From assembly GCF_002741105.1 (NCBI RefSeq), contig NZ_NIQU01000002.1, positions 186,001 through 250,000 on the forward strand: DNA of 64,000 nucleotides, written 5' to 3'. The stretch is from Pseudomonas sediminis. Lineage in GTDB: Bacteria > Pseudomonadota > Gammaproteobacteria > Pseudomonadales > Pseudomonadaceae. A program made the position numbers and the translations under genes. Under the pieces are notes generated by a model, which did not search any database, was not told the origin of the DNA, and worked only from the letters and a program-made list of their open reading frames with translations. Shown here piece after piece: positions 35,128-43,905 of this stretch (positions within the stretch are counted from its first letter, which is position 1; every line of letters begins with the position of its first letter).

Positions 35128-36333
35128 TCAACAGGGAAAAGGCTCGCCCTGATAGGCATAGCGCTTACGCGCCTCGCCCAGATTCATGCTCCGCTGGACG
35201 GAAGCAAGTACCTGTGGACGTCGGCGCAACACGACGAATAGCTTGTCGATGTCATGGCTGGGTACGAACGTCTTGGTCATCTTGGAGTCCTGCAGCTCAA
35301 AGTAGCGCTCCATGATGTCGAACTTGCGATCCAGATCGCCATCATCGCCCGCCGCGCCAGTGCCAGAGCCGAACACGTTGTGACTCTCGAACAACAGCCA
35401 GCCCCCGTCCTGAGTCAGCCCCCAGAGTTTGGCCACGAAACTCTCGAATTCCACGGCCAGATTACCGTCGATCGTGCAGTGATTGGCGAACGAGAGAACG
35501 ACATCGTAGCGTCGGGCGGGCATCCAATTGCTGAAATCCGCGACCTGAAAACTGACATTGTCCAGAGCCAGCGCTTCAGCAGTGATACGACCGATCTCGA
35601 CTAGGAACGGGTTGTATTCCACCGCATCGACGATGCCTGCTCGACCGGCGAGTTCAATGGCCATGAAGCCGTTATTGCAGCCTATCTCCAACACGCTCAT
35701 GTCGCCGTTCAACCAGGGCAGGAACCCATATCCCTCGAGGCGCTCTTCGGTTGGTTTGACGCCCGCGATACCGACTCGGGCATAGCCCTGATAGGCGTAG
35801 CCTCCGCAGTAAGGCTTGCCCCACTGCTTGTTCTGCATATCCAGCAAACCGAAGATCCGGTCGGTCAGCTCTGTGCGTTCGGGGGCGACCAACTGCGTCA
35901 CGACCACGTCACGCCAGGTGTAGTAACGCGCAAGGAAAGCGAACGGAGCGCCACCATTCGGATTGCCATTCTTCAGATAGCTCAGCAGGCGCTGCATCAG
36001 CGTGTCGTGCTGGCCGGCATCCCCCTGCTCCAACACCCACTGAGCACTATCGTTCTCGGCCTGCTCCCTGGCATCCGGCACCCAGAGTCGCTCCTTCAGG
36101 CGCTGTATGAGTTGGCGCATTTCCGGATGCTGCGAACAGGCATCAGGCCAGAGTGCCTCCAGGTATACCGGATTGAGCAAGACCCTCAGGCACAGCTGCT
36201 CCCACAGTGAGTCAGCCTCCTGTGCCTCCAGTGTCTTCAAGCGCGCCAGCGCCTGCTGCTCCAATTCATCGGCAGGACGTGGAAAGCGCTGGAGAATGGC
36301 CAGAACCGTGTCGACAGGAAAACTCAAAGACAT
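35128..36333 (-). CDS. SAM-dependent methyltransferase, candidate phosphoramidate or sugar O-methyltransferase
   Basis: The 401-aa product has a class I Rossmann methyltransferase domain in its C-terminal half. Motif I is VLEIGCNNG (residues 214-222), the acidic motif II VDAVEYNP, and motif IV-like YDVVLSFANHCT. It is preceded by about 150 helical residues of unknown role. It is the last gene in a minus-strand unit with the cytidylyltransferase, amidotransferase and glutamine-kinase-like genes (gaps of 17, 7 and -4 bp). In Campylobacter the equivalent locus has methyltransferases that make O-methyl phosphoramidate, so methylation of the phosphoramidate is a fitting guess. Sugar or amine methylation is the alternative. 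Confidence 0.82.
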   Translation of the reverse strand: MSLSFPVDTVLAILQRFPRPADELEQQALARLKTLEAQEADSLWEQLCLRVLLNPVYLEALWPDACSQHPEMRQLIQRLKERLWVPDAREQAENDSAQWVLEQGDAGQHDTLMQRLLSYLKNGNPNGGAPFAFLARYYTWRDVVVTQLVAPERTELTDRIFGLLDMQNKQWGKPYCGGYAYQGYARVGIAGVKPTEERLEGYGFLPWLNGDMSVLEIGCNNGFMAIELAGRAGIVDAVEYNPFLVEIGRITAEALALDNVSFQVADFSNWMPARRYDVVLSFANHCTIDGNLAVEFESFVAKLWGLTQDGGWLLFESHNVFGSGTGAAGDDGDLDRKFDIMERYFELQDSKMTKTFVPSHDIDKLFVVLRRRPQVLASVQRSMNLGEARKRYAYQGEPFPC

Positions 36334-36350
36334 GAACGGTACTCCAAAAC

Positions 36351-37091
36351 TTAAGGGGCCATCGCGGCCAGAGGCACTATTCGATGATAGAGCGCCAGAT
36401 CGGTAGCAGCATCCACCTCTCCCCAGGGCCCTTGTACCGGCGAAACGGAAACCCGCATGCCCGCCTGCAACGACAACCGAAGCAGGCTGGTCATGTCCAG
36501 TCGATCCACTGCCGCATCGTCATGCTGCTGCAACAGCTCGCGCACCTGTGCCCAACCGGCCGAGGTGAACTTGAGCAGCCCCATGTATTGCCCTTCGATC
36601 TCGGAAACGCTCTGACAACGCTCGCCAATGGTGGCCAGATTGCCGCTGGCATCCAGGCGGAAGCTCTCGGCATCGGCCAGCGGGTCGGCAAAACGTTGTG
36701 ACCACAGCGCATGCCAGTGCGGATCGTAGGCAATCGCCAGATCGGCCTCGACCCGGCTCAGGGTCGCCACGGTGGCGGCGCTGTAAAAGATATCGCTGTA
36801 ACTGACGATGCAATTCTCAGCCATCAGCCAGGTATCGGCAGCGAGCAGCGTGCGCACCATGTTGCTCTGCTGCCATCGTGGATTCTCGAAATAGGTCAGC
36901 GGCTCGTCGAAGCACTCGCTGCGATACCCCCTCACCAGAGCCAGACGTTCGATACCGGCACCACGCAACGCCGCTAACTGCCAGTCGAGCAGACGGCGAC
37001 CATGCAGCCGGGCGAAGCATTTGGGCTGAGTGTCGGTAAGGTCGCCCATGCGACTACCGCGTCCGGCAGCAAGAATGATGGCACGTGTCAT
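36351..37091 (-). CDS. Sugar-nucleotidyltransferase-like, candidate CTP:phosphoglutamine cytidylyltransferase (Cj1416 type)
   Basis: The 246-aa nucleotidyltransferase has the N-terminal nucleotide loop AIILAAGRGSRMGDLT (residues 4-19), PKCF, and the metal-binding region IVSYSDIFY in place of the usual D-x-D. Near its end it has GPWGEVDAATDL. It looks like LicC/Cj1416-type cytidylyltransferases rather than RmlA or GlmU. Between a class I amidotransferase and a PEP-synthase-like kinase it fits the CTP:phosphoglutamine cytidylyltransferase of the C. jejuni phosphoramidate pathway, which makes gamma-glutamyl-CDP-amidate from phosphoglutamine. Choline- or sugar-phosphate activation is the alternative. 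Confidence 0.85.
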   Translation of the reverse strand: MTRAIILAAGRGSRMGDLTDTQPKCFARLHGRRLLDWQLAALRGAGIERLALVRGYRSECFDEPLTYFENPRWQQSNMVRTLLAADTWLMAENCIVSYSDIFYSAATVATLSRVEADLAIAYDPHWHALWSQRFADPLADAESFRLDASGNLATIGERCQSVSEIEGQYMGLLKFTSAGWAQVRELLQQHDDAAVDRLDMTSLLRLSLQAGMRVSVSPVQGPWGEVDAATDLALYHRIVPLAAMAP

Positions 37092-37098
37092 GGAAAGC

Positions 37099-37701
37099 TC
37101 ATTCCTTGTTCAAACAGCGATTCAGGAGCAGGCCGTCCAGCTCGGCGAAGGGCGCTTCCCGCTCGGGGTGCCACATCACGCCCAGCAGCGGCAGCTGCGT
37201 GTGAAAGAAGGCCTCGATCACGCCATCTTCACTGCGTGCCAGGACTTTCAGGGGCGCAACCAGCGAACGGCAACCCCATTGGTGGTAGCTGTTGACCTCG
37301 GTCTCACGCCCGTCGATCAGCAGACGGTGGCGTGTACCAACATGCCCGGCCACCCGCTCCAGGCGATTGCCGAAGGCATCGAGCAGCAGTTGCGCGCCAC
37401 GGCACAGGGCAAACAGCGGCACCTGCTCGGCCATGGCCCGCGCCAGCAGCGCGCGTTCGACAGCGTCACGCTCCGGGGCATCACCACCGTACTCAGCCAG
37501 GTCATTGCCGCCGCTGAGCACCACAGCGGTGGGCTTTACTTGCGTCCACAGGGCGTCCAGGCGCTCGGCCCGATTGGGCACCGGCACCGGCAACAGCCCG
37601 CGGCTCGCCAGCCAGTCCGCCAGGCGCTGATCCAGCGCATCGCGGCGCTCGCCGCGGTCAGCCAGCACATCAACGCGCTGGCTGACCAGCACCACCCTCA
37701 C
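37099..37701 (-). CDS. Class I glutamine-amidotransferase-like hydrolase, candidate gamma-glutamyl-CDP-amidate hydrolase (Cj1417 type)
   Basis: The 200-aa peptidase C26/GATase class I domain has the full catalytic triad: C100 in FALCRGAQLL, with H178 and E180 in MWHPERE. VLSGGNDL stands at the usual oxyanion-loop position. There is no synthetase partner domain. GTG at 37701 overlaps the stop of the upstream gene (GTGA) and is preferred to longer reading. In C. jejuni the equivalent Cj1417 cleaves gamma-glutamyl-CDP-amidate to CDP-phosphoramidate plus glutamate. A PuuD-like gamma-glutamyl-GABA hydrolase is the alternative by sequence alone, but the operon argues against it. Confidence 0.87.
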   Translation of the reverse strand: MRVVLVSQRVDVLADRGERRDALDQRLADWLASRGLLPVPVPNRAERLDALWTQVKPTAVVLSGGNDLAEYGGDAPERDAVERALLARAMAEQVPLFALCRGAQLLLDAFGNRLERVAGHVGTRHRLLIDGRETEVNSYHQWGCRSLVAPLKVLARSEDGVIEAFFHTQLPLLGVMWHPEREAPFAELDGLLLNRCLNKE

Positions 37702-40025
37702 CGCAACACCTCGACGCGTCGGTTGGCGCAGTCGATGTTGAGCATCTGCGCGGCAGCCCACTTGCGGTAAAGCACCTCTCCTGCACCGATCACGGCGGGC
37801 AAGCCGAGTTCGTTGGCGCGGATGGCCATGTGCGAGTTAGTGCCGCCATAAGCGGTGATGAAACCGGCAATGCGGTGCGAGAAGATCCAGTCGAAGCCAG
37901 GGTCGGCACTGGGAATCATGACAATGGCCCCGTGCAGCTGGTCGCGCTGGTGGTAGTCCATCACCGAACCCGTCACCTGGCGCTGGGTGATGAAATTCGG
38001 CTCGGCCTGCGGCAGGTGAAAACAGAAGGCGTCTTCGGCGCGGGTGATCAGCGGCGGCAAGACGATCTGACAGGTTTCCCCGTAACGCCGGCGCCCTTCC
38101 TCGATGCTGGCAGCGATCAGCTCCCTGGGGTCGGCGCTGGCGGCATGCAGCTCCTTGATCACCTGGATGTTGGCGTAGGACATGTCCTCGGCGCTGAAGC
38201 CCAGGTCATGGCCCAGTCCACGAAACAGCGACAGCGCATCGGACAGGTTGCGCGTAAACACGAACTTGGCGTATTCGCGCAACTCGATGCCGGCCTGGAG
38301 GAAATCGAACAGCCCCACCACGTCATGGGACAGCCCGTGCTCACTGAGCAGGCGGCTGATCTCGCGCATCTGCGCCAGCGACAGGGCAAAACGGGTACTG
38401 TCGTGGCGCGCCTCGACCGCCAGATTGTGCCAGTCGAAATACAGATCAGGCGCCTCGTCGTAGCGCGGCGAAAGAATGTCGTAGGTGCCCGGCCGCAAAT
38501 GACCGTAGCGCGCCAGGAAGGTGGTGCGATCCAGCTGCGCCAGATCCTGGGTCATCTGACCGCTGACCGTGGATAGACCGTTGAGAAACGCGTCGTACTC
38601 GCTCTGGTCGAGCACGCCCACGGTGACCAGCGAACGCAGCAGCTGTACGGCGATGAAGCCAGCCCGCGCCAGCCCGGCGAACGGCAGCGTGCCGTAACGA
38701 CGGCAGTCTTCCAGCAGCCAGTAGATACGCGTGACAGGATCGGTATCGGCCCCGAGGATCTCGTCGCGCCTGGCCAGCAGCACGTCGAGCTTCTGTCGAT
38801 CGGTGCGCCACAGGCCGGTTTCGTTGTGGACGATGCGGTTGGTCAGCTCGCGCAGGCTGTCGGCCAGGCGCCGGCATTCGGCCTCGGTGAATCCCGCATC
38901 CTGCAGTGCCTGCAGGCGTTGCGGCAGATCCAGCGTGTAGCAGGAGAAAACGATCTCGAACTCGACCTTGTCATGCAGATTAGGCGCGGCCAACAGGCGC
39001 TCGATGTAGTAGTTGACCAGCTTGTCAGCCAGGGCTCCGTCGATGTCGCGCGGGATGAAGGAGTTGAAGCTGACGCGCACGTCGATGTAGGGCAAACCGT
39101 GAAAATGCAGCATCAACGGGAAGCTGCGCAGGTTGCGGTAGCCGTAGTTGTTGCGCTGGTAGGCCCAGATCATGTCGGTCACCAGCTCACGGTACAGCGA
39201 CAGAGCCAGTGGCCGTGGTCGCACACCGATGATCTCGGCCGGATTCCAGTCCGGCATCACCCCGAACACGGTGCGCTCGCCATGCAGGAAGGGTTGCGGA
39301 CGAATGCCTTGGGTAATGCGGTCGTGAATCAGTCGAACCAGCTTGCCATGCGCCTGGACATCGGCCGGTTCGGCGCAGAGCACCAGCGGTCGTACCTGCA
39401 GCAGGTACAGCCGCGCCTGCGCGTCCACGGCGAATTCGATATCGATGGCCTGGCGCCCGAACAACGCCTGCAACTCGCGCAGTAGCGCCACCACGGGGGC
39501 CAGCGAGGGCGGCAGCTCGCCAGCGGCATGATGGGCATAAAAAGTGCGTAGTTCGTTGGAGCGCCCGGAGGTCACGATATCGGTGCGTCCGCTACTCTCG
39601 TCGTAGTTGATCACGAAGTACGGCGCCAGCGTGGCCGGGTCGATGCCAAACCCAACCCCAGCCATGCGCACGTCGCCAACCATAGGCTGGACGAAGACCT
39701 GATCGTGTGCACTGGCGCCCTGCCCGCCCATCGACTCGAGCACCTGCTCGATGGCGGCCGACAAGCCGTCTGCCTCGACGTTGAGGCAAGAGTCGAACGC
39801 CCCGGCGGCCGACGACTGTTCACCATCCTCACGGCTACTGCTGCTGCGCACGGCCATGCTGGCCCAGCCCTTGGCGCGTAGCTCGACCAGACAGGCTTCA
39901 GCGCTCTCGCGCCATTGGGCGACGCTGAAGATCACCTGCGGCAATACGCAGGCACTGTGCAGGCGACCGTCGAGCAGCGCGAGCGAACCCGCCTTGGTGG
40001 AAAAAGCCAGAATCTGTTCGGTCAT
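37698..40025 (-). CDS. PEP-synthase-like protein, candidate L-glutamine kinase (Cj1418 type)
   Basis: The 775-aa protein has a PPDK/PEP-synthase N-terminal ATP-grasp part (MAVRSSSSREDGEQ near residue 60, YLLQVRPL near 255). A long non-PPDK middle (about 270-680) follows. The C-terminal swivelling phosphohistidine domain carries TAYGGTNSHMAIRANELGLP, with the histidine at residue 732. It lacks the PEP/pyruvate TIM-barrel, so it is not central PpsA. This is the layout of C. jejuni L-glutamine kinase, which phosphorylates the amide nitrogen of glutamine. The start MTEQILAFSTKAGS is at 40025, 68 bp after the flgL stop, same strand. Its end overlaps the amidotransferase gene by 4 bp. Confidence 0.87.
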   Translation of the reverse strand: MTEQILAFSTKAGSLALLDGRLHSACVLPQVIFSVAQWRESAEACLVELRAKGWASMAVRSSSSREDGEQSSAAGAFDSCLNVEADGLSAAIEQVLESMGGQGASAHDQVFVQPMVGDVRMAGVGFGIDPATLAPYFVINYDESSGRTDIVTSGRSNELRTFYAHHAAGELPPSLAPVVALLRELQALFGRQAIDIEFAVDAQARLYLLQVRPLVLCAEPADVQAHGKLVRLIHDRITQGIRPQPFLHGERTVFGVMPDWNPAEIIGVRPRPLALSLYRELVTDMIWAYQRNNYGYRNLRSFPLMLHFHGLPYIDVRVSFNSFIPRDIDGALADKLVNYYIERLLAAPNLHDKVEFEIVFSCYTLDLPQRLQALQDAGFTEAECRRLADSLRELTNRIVHNETGLWRTDRQKLDVLLARRDEILGADTDPVTRIYWLLEDCRRYGTLPFAGLARAGFIAVQLLRSLVTVGVLDQSEYDAFLNGLSTVSGQMTQDLAQLDRTTFLARYGHLRPGTYDILSPRYDEAPDLYFDWHNLAVEARHDSTRFALSLAQMREISRLLSEHGLSHDVVGLFDFLQAGIELREYAKFVFTRNLSDALSLFRGLGHDLGFSAEDMSYANIQVIKELHAASADPRELIAASIEEGRRRYGETCQIVLPPLITRAEDAFCFHLPQAEPNFITQRQVTGSVMDYHQRDQLHGAIVMIPSADPGFDWIFSHRIAGFITAYGGTNSHMAIRANELGLPAVIGAGEVLYRKWAAAQMLNIDCANRRVEVLR

Positions 40026-40093
40026 GCCGCTGCCATATCCCTGATGAGTAGAACGTGCCCTGCCGCCACTGCGAGCGGCCAGGCGACTGCGGC

Positions 40094-41782
40094 TCAACGC
40101 AACTGGTTGAACAGATTCAGCCCGGCGATCTTCACATAACTCTGCTGCGCCGCCTCGAGAATGATGGTCTGGAACGACAGGCGCGACAATGCCTCGGCGT
40201 AATCCAGCTCGCGCAACTCGGCCTGCACCGACTTGTTCACCAGGGTCACGTCTTCGTTGTCGACGCTGGTGGTGTCGATCATGTTGAGGCGCGCGCCGAT
40301 CTCGGTCTGCACTTCCAGCACGTTGCCCATGCCGTTGTCGAGGTTCTTCAGGGCGATCGCCACTTCGTCGCGCACGCCCAGGTTGCCCGCTGGCGAGGTC
40401 GGTGATGACTCCAGCGCCTGACGCAAGCGCGAGATGGTGTTGAGGATGCTGCGCTGCTCCTGGAACTGCGGCTGCACACCGAACTCGTCTCCGCCTGCCG
40501 CGGCTGCCGGGCCGGACATCGTGAACTCCGCGCCATAGACCGTGAAGGTGGCAGGGTACGGGGCCGTCACGGTTCCGGTGGCAAGCACCGGACTGTTGGG
40601 GCCGACCGGCTGGGCATAAACCTCGTAGTTGGTGTCATCGGTGAAACGCAGCACTACGCCAGAGGTGGGGAACTGGCTGTCGAAAACGGCCTGGTTGACG
40701 ATGTTGCCCCCAGCCACCACGGCGGCCGAACCGTTGGTAGAGGCACGGGTCACGGCGAACTCGGTCGGCGCGGACTGCAGCGTGAAACTATGGGTGCCGA
40801 TACCGGGCGAACCGGCGGTGGCAGGCGGCTGGATGTCGGCCAGCAGGTTGTCGAGATCCAGCGCGTTGTCGCCCTCTTTCAAGACGACATCGAGTTGAAA
40901 ACGCATGCCGCGGAAGTTGATGACATTACCGCCATTGACCAGCGGATCGATCTTGCCCCCGCCGGGGATCTCGGAGGTAACATCAGCGCCGCTGGCATCG
41001 TAAATGCGGAACTCGGTGCCACTGACGAATGCCAGCGAATATGGCTCGCCGCCGCGGAAATCGGAGTTGAATGCGCGATTGTCCTCGACCAGTCCTGGCG
41101 AGATGAACACCCGCTGATCAGCAGTGGGCACTGCGGGAATGGTGGTCGCCGGCAGGGGCGGCGATGGCAGTGCCGGGTTATTGACTCCATTGCCGTTAGC
41201 CACACGATTGGCGTTGGTGACATCCTCGAACAGGCGCTTGCCGTTGTCGTTGGTCGCCACGTTGGTCGAGCTGGCCACCTGCAGCGTCCGCTGCCCTTCG
41301 TCGCCGAAGTACGAGTAGGTGCCATCCGGGTTACGCACGAAAGGCTCGTTCTTGCCCAGGAAACCGGAGAAGAGGTATTCGCCGCGAGCATTGCGGCTGT
41401 TCATCAGATTGAGTAGTTCGGCCTCGCGCTCGGCAAGCTCCTTGGCGATGGAGTTGCGGTCCTCCGATGAAAGCGAACCGCCACCGGCCCGCACGGCCAG
41501 CTCACGCACACGCTGCAACACAGTATTGACCGAGTTCAGTGTGGTCTCTTCCTGAGTCAGACTGTTCTTCGCGGCTGTCAGGTTGTCGCTGTATTGCTTG
41601 AGCACCGCCTGTTGCTGCTCGAGTTGCAGTAGGCGAACCGAAGCCACCGGATCATCTGCCGGGGTCAGGATGCGGTTGCCGCTGCTGATCTGCTCCTGGG
41701 TGCGAATCAGATTCGAATAATTGCGTCCCAGACCGGAAACGCCGTTATTGAACGCCTGAATGGATGAGATGCGCATAACCAT
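40094..41782 (-). CDS. flgL: FlgL, hook-filament junction protein (HAP3)
   Basis: FlgL joins hook and filament. The 562-aa protein has conserved flagellin-like ends (MRISSIQAFNNGVSGLGRN, then TPADDPVASVRLLQLEQQQ; C-terminal LSRLSFQTIILEAAQQSY and LNLFNQL). Its long variable centre makes it longer than the roughly 440 aa I would expect in P. aeruginosa. The ATG at 41782 is preferred because AAGAGG lies 8-9 bases upstream; a second ATG is at 41776. It follows flgK, with a hairpin in the gap, and leads into the phosphoramidate genes without an obvious terminator. Confidence 0.95.
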   Translation of the reverse strand: MVMRISSIQAFNNGVSGLGRNYSNLIRTQEQISSGNRILTPADDPVASVRLLQLEQQQAVLKQYSDNLTAAKNSLTQEETTLNSVNTVLQRVRELAVRAGGGSLSSEDRNSIAKELAEREAELLNLMNSRNARGEYLFSGFLGKNEPFVRNPDGTYSYFGDEGQRTLQVASSTNVATNDNGKRLFEDVTNANRVANGNGVNNPALPSPPLPATTIPAVPTADQRVFISPGLVEDNRAFNSDFRGGEPYSLAFVSGTEFRIYDASGADVTSEIPGGGKIDPLVNGGNVINFRGMRFQLDVVLKEGDNALDLDNLLADIQPPATAGSPGIGTHSFTLQSAPTEFAVTRASTNGSAAVVAGGNIVNQAVFDSQFPTSGVVLRFTDDTNYEVYAQPVGPNSPVLATGTVTAPYPATFTVYGAEFTMSGPAAAAGGDEFGVQPQFQEQRSILNTISRLRQALESSPTSPAGNLGVRDEVAIALKNLDNGMGNVLEVQTEIGARLNMIDTTSVDNEDVTLVNKSVQAELRELDYAEALSRLSFQTIILEAAQQSYVKIAGLNLFNQLR

Positions 41783-41822
41783 GGGGCTTGCCTCTTGCAA
41801 CGCCTGTCATCTATACAGGCCG

Positions 41823-41846
41823 CGCTTTCCCGAACTCGGGAAAGCG
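41823..41846 (-). terminator. Strong hairpin between flgK and flgL
   Basis: CGCTTTCCCGA (41823-41833) and TCGGGAAAGCG (41836-41846) form a perfect 11-bp stem with a 2-nt loop just after the flgK stop. No T-tract follows on the minus strand, so it is more likely an attenuator or mRNA-stabilising hairpin than a full terminator. Confidence 0.5.
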
Positions 41847-41850
41847 ACTA

Positions 41851-43896
41851 TCAGAATGTATTGATCAGAGTATCGAACAGGTTACGCGCAACTTGAATGA
41901 TCTGCGCGGATGCCTGGTAGTACTGCTCGAACTGGATCAGTTTGGCCGCTTCTTCATCGAGGTTGACCCCGGAAATCGAGTCACGATTATCAGTGGCCTG
42001 CTTGAGAATCGCGCCGGTCGCCTCGCCATCGACACGCGCCTGGCTGGTGAGGGTACCGACCCGCTCCACCAGATCGCCGTATGAGTCGGAAAAGCTCGAA
42101 CCCGTGGTATCGGGCGCCGCCGGGTTGACCCCAATCACGGCCTTGTTCTGCAGATTGACCAGATTCAGCGCGTTACGGTTGTCCGATACACCATTGGTAT
42201 TGAACGACACCGAGAAGTTGTCGCCGCCCGACGGCCTGCCACTGATGGTCACCTGGTAGTCGAATGCAGCGGGAACCGCAGGCGGGTTGGCCGGCACGCT
42301 GATGGTCAGCGCGTTGTCCTGCCCTGGAACGATGCTGCCGGTGTCGATCACGTTGCCGTTGATATCGACCACGTCATAGCTCTGCGTCGCACCGCCGCCG
42401 GCACCCATCACGATGCGCAGCGGTGGCGCATTGCGCAGACTGGTCTCCAGATCCGCCTGTGCGACCGGGTCGTAGATATTGATTTCGGTCAGCAGCTTCG
42501 GCTGAGTGATCTTGCCGGTACCGATGTTGGCCGGGCTGGTTTCGGCCTTGAGCGGCGCAGCGAAGGCCAGCTCCTCGGGGTTCTTCATGTCCGCACGAAC
42601 ATCACGGCCGGCGTTGCGGGTCGGCATCACCAGAAAGCGATCACCGGCAGCGAAGGTGCCACCGGCCACGCCGAGGGAGAAGCCGTCCACTTCAGGCGCA
42701 GGCACCGTGGTGATGTCGAAGGTCGCCGGGGTCGGCGGAAACAGCGTGCCATCGGACGTTCGGCGAATCACGTACTCGGTGGCACTGGTGAACTGCACCT
42801 CGTAGTCGCTGGTGGTCAAGCGCGAGGTATCGGTGAGCGTGACGTTGAGGTTGGCGTTGGGATCGCTGTTGCCGACCCGCGCCAGGCTGCGCTGACTGAG
42901 CAGCGCAGGGTCATTGATCGAACGGAACAGCTCGTTGCCGAACTGACCATTGAGGTCCAGGCCCTGACCCAGCTGCCGGTTGATCTGGTCGGTGATCGAC
43001 AGGGCCAGACGGCCCACGGCATTGAGCGAAGTGTCCAGCACATCCTCGCGATAGCGCAGCAGGCCGCCCATCTCGCCACCGGTGATCAGCGAGGTGACGT
43101 TCTGCCGGGAGTTGCCGCTGATGAACTGGATTTCGCTACGCAGCGGGTCGGACTGCCCCGGTACTACTTCGAGACGCGCCGCATCCTTGCCAACCACCAA
43201 GGGCTGGCCAGAGCCGATGAACAGGTTGTAGGTGTTGTCGTCCTGAGGAACGACCGTCACACCGACGAACTCGGAAAGTTTGCGTACGGCCTCCTCACGG
43301 GCGTCGAGCAGGTCGTTCGGCGCCTGTCCGTTGGAGGCTGCGATGGCAATTGCGTCGTTGTAGCCGGCAATCGAGGTCGCCAGCTGGTTGACCTGATCGG
43401 TCACCGCTGACAGCTGTTTGTTGATGAAGGCGTTCTGCTCATACAGGCGGTCATAGACCGTATTGAAACGCTTGGCCAGCCCCTCTGCCTCCGACAGCGC
43501 CAACTGCCGTGCAGGTACGTTGGCTGGGTCTTCGGCTGCAGTTTGCAGAGCCGAGAACAATTTCTGCAGGGCGGGGGTGACACCGGTGGTACTACCCGCG
43601 AGCAGGGAATCAAGCTGGTTGATCTGACTCAGGTAGGCCTTGGTATCACTGTTGAGCGCCGTACTACTGCGTACCTGGGTAGTGAGGAACTCATTGTAGA
43701 TGCGACGAACATCAGTCAGCGTCGTACCCGAACCGATATAGCCGGCGCCACTGAACTGCGGCGTGCGCGTGGCCTGGATCGTGTCCTGCCGGGAAAAGCC
43801 AGGCGTATTGACGTTGACGATGTTATGGCCGGTGACAGCCAGCGAAGTCTTGTTCGCCGCCAGGCCCGAGAGGCCTATGTTCAATAGGTCAGCCAT
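41851..43896 (-). CDS. flgK: FlgK, hook-filament junction protein (HAP1)
   Basis: The 681-aa protein has the conserved rod/hook N-terminus (MADLLNIGLSGLAANKTSLAVT, NIVNVNTPGFSRQDTI) and the C-terminal helix YYQASAQIIQVARNLFDTLINTF. The variable centre is normal for FlgK. It lies 9 bp after flgJ. Confidence 0.96.
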   Translation of the reverse strand: MADLLNIGLSGLAANKTSLAVTGHNIVNVNTPGFSRQDTIQATRTPQFSGAGYIGSGTTLTDVRRIYNEFLTTQVRSSTALNSDTKAYLSQINQLDSLLAGSTTGVTPALQKLFSALQTAAEDPANVPARQLALSEAEGLAKRFNTVYDRLYEQNAFINKQLSAVTDQVNQLATSIAGYNDAIAIAASNGQAPNDLLDAREEAVRKLSEFVGVTVVPQDDNTYNLFIGSGQPLVVGKDAARLEVVPGQSDPLRSEIQFISGNSRQNVTSLITGGEMGGLLRYREDVLDTSLNAVGRLALSITDQINRQLGQGLDLNGQFGNELFRSINDPALLSQRSLARVGNSDPNANLNVTLTDTSRLTTSDYEVQFTSATEYVIRRTSDGTLFPPTPATFDITTVPAPEVDGFSLGVAGGTFAAGDRFLVMPTRNAGRDVRADMKNPEELAFAAPLKAETSPANIGTGKITQPKLLTEINIYDPVAQADLETSLRNAPPLRIVMGAGGGATQSYDVVDINGNVIDTGSIVPGQDNALTISVPANPPAVPAAFDYQVTISGRPSGGDNFSVSFNTNGVSDNRNALNLVNLQNKAVIGVNPAAPDTTGSSFSDSYGDLVERVGTLTSQARVDGEATGAILKQATDNRDSISGVNLDEEAAKLIQFEQYYQASAQIIQVARNLFDTLINTF

Positions 43897-43905
43897 GATT
43901 CACCC

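Noticed and set aside
37698..40025. Phosphoenolpyruvate synthase of central metabolism
   Set aside because: The C-terminal PEP/pyruvate TIM-barrel is absent and the operon partners are not metabolic.
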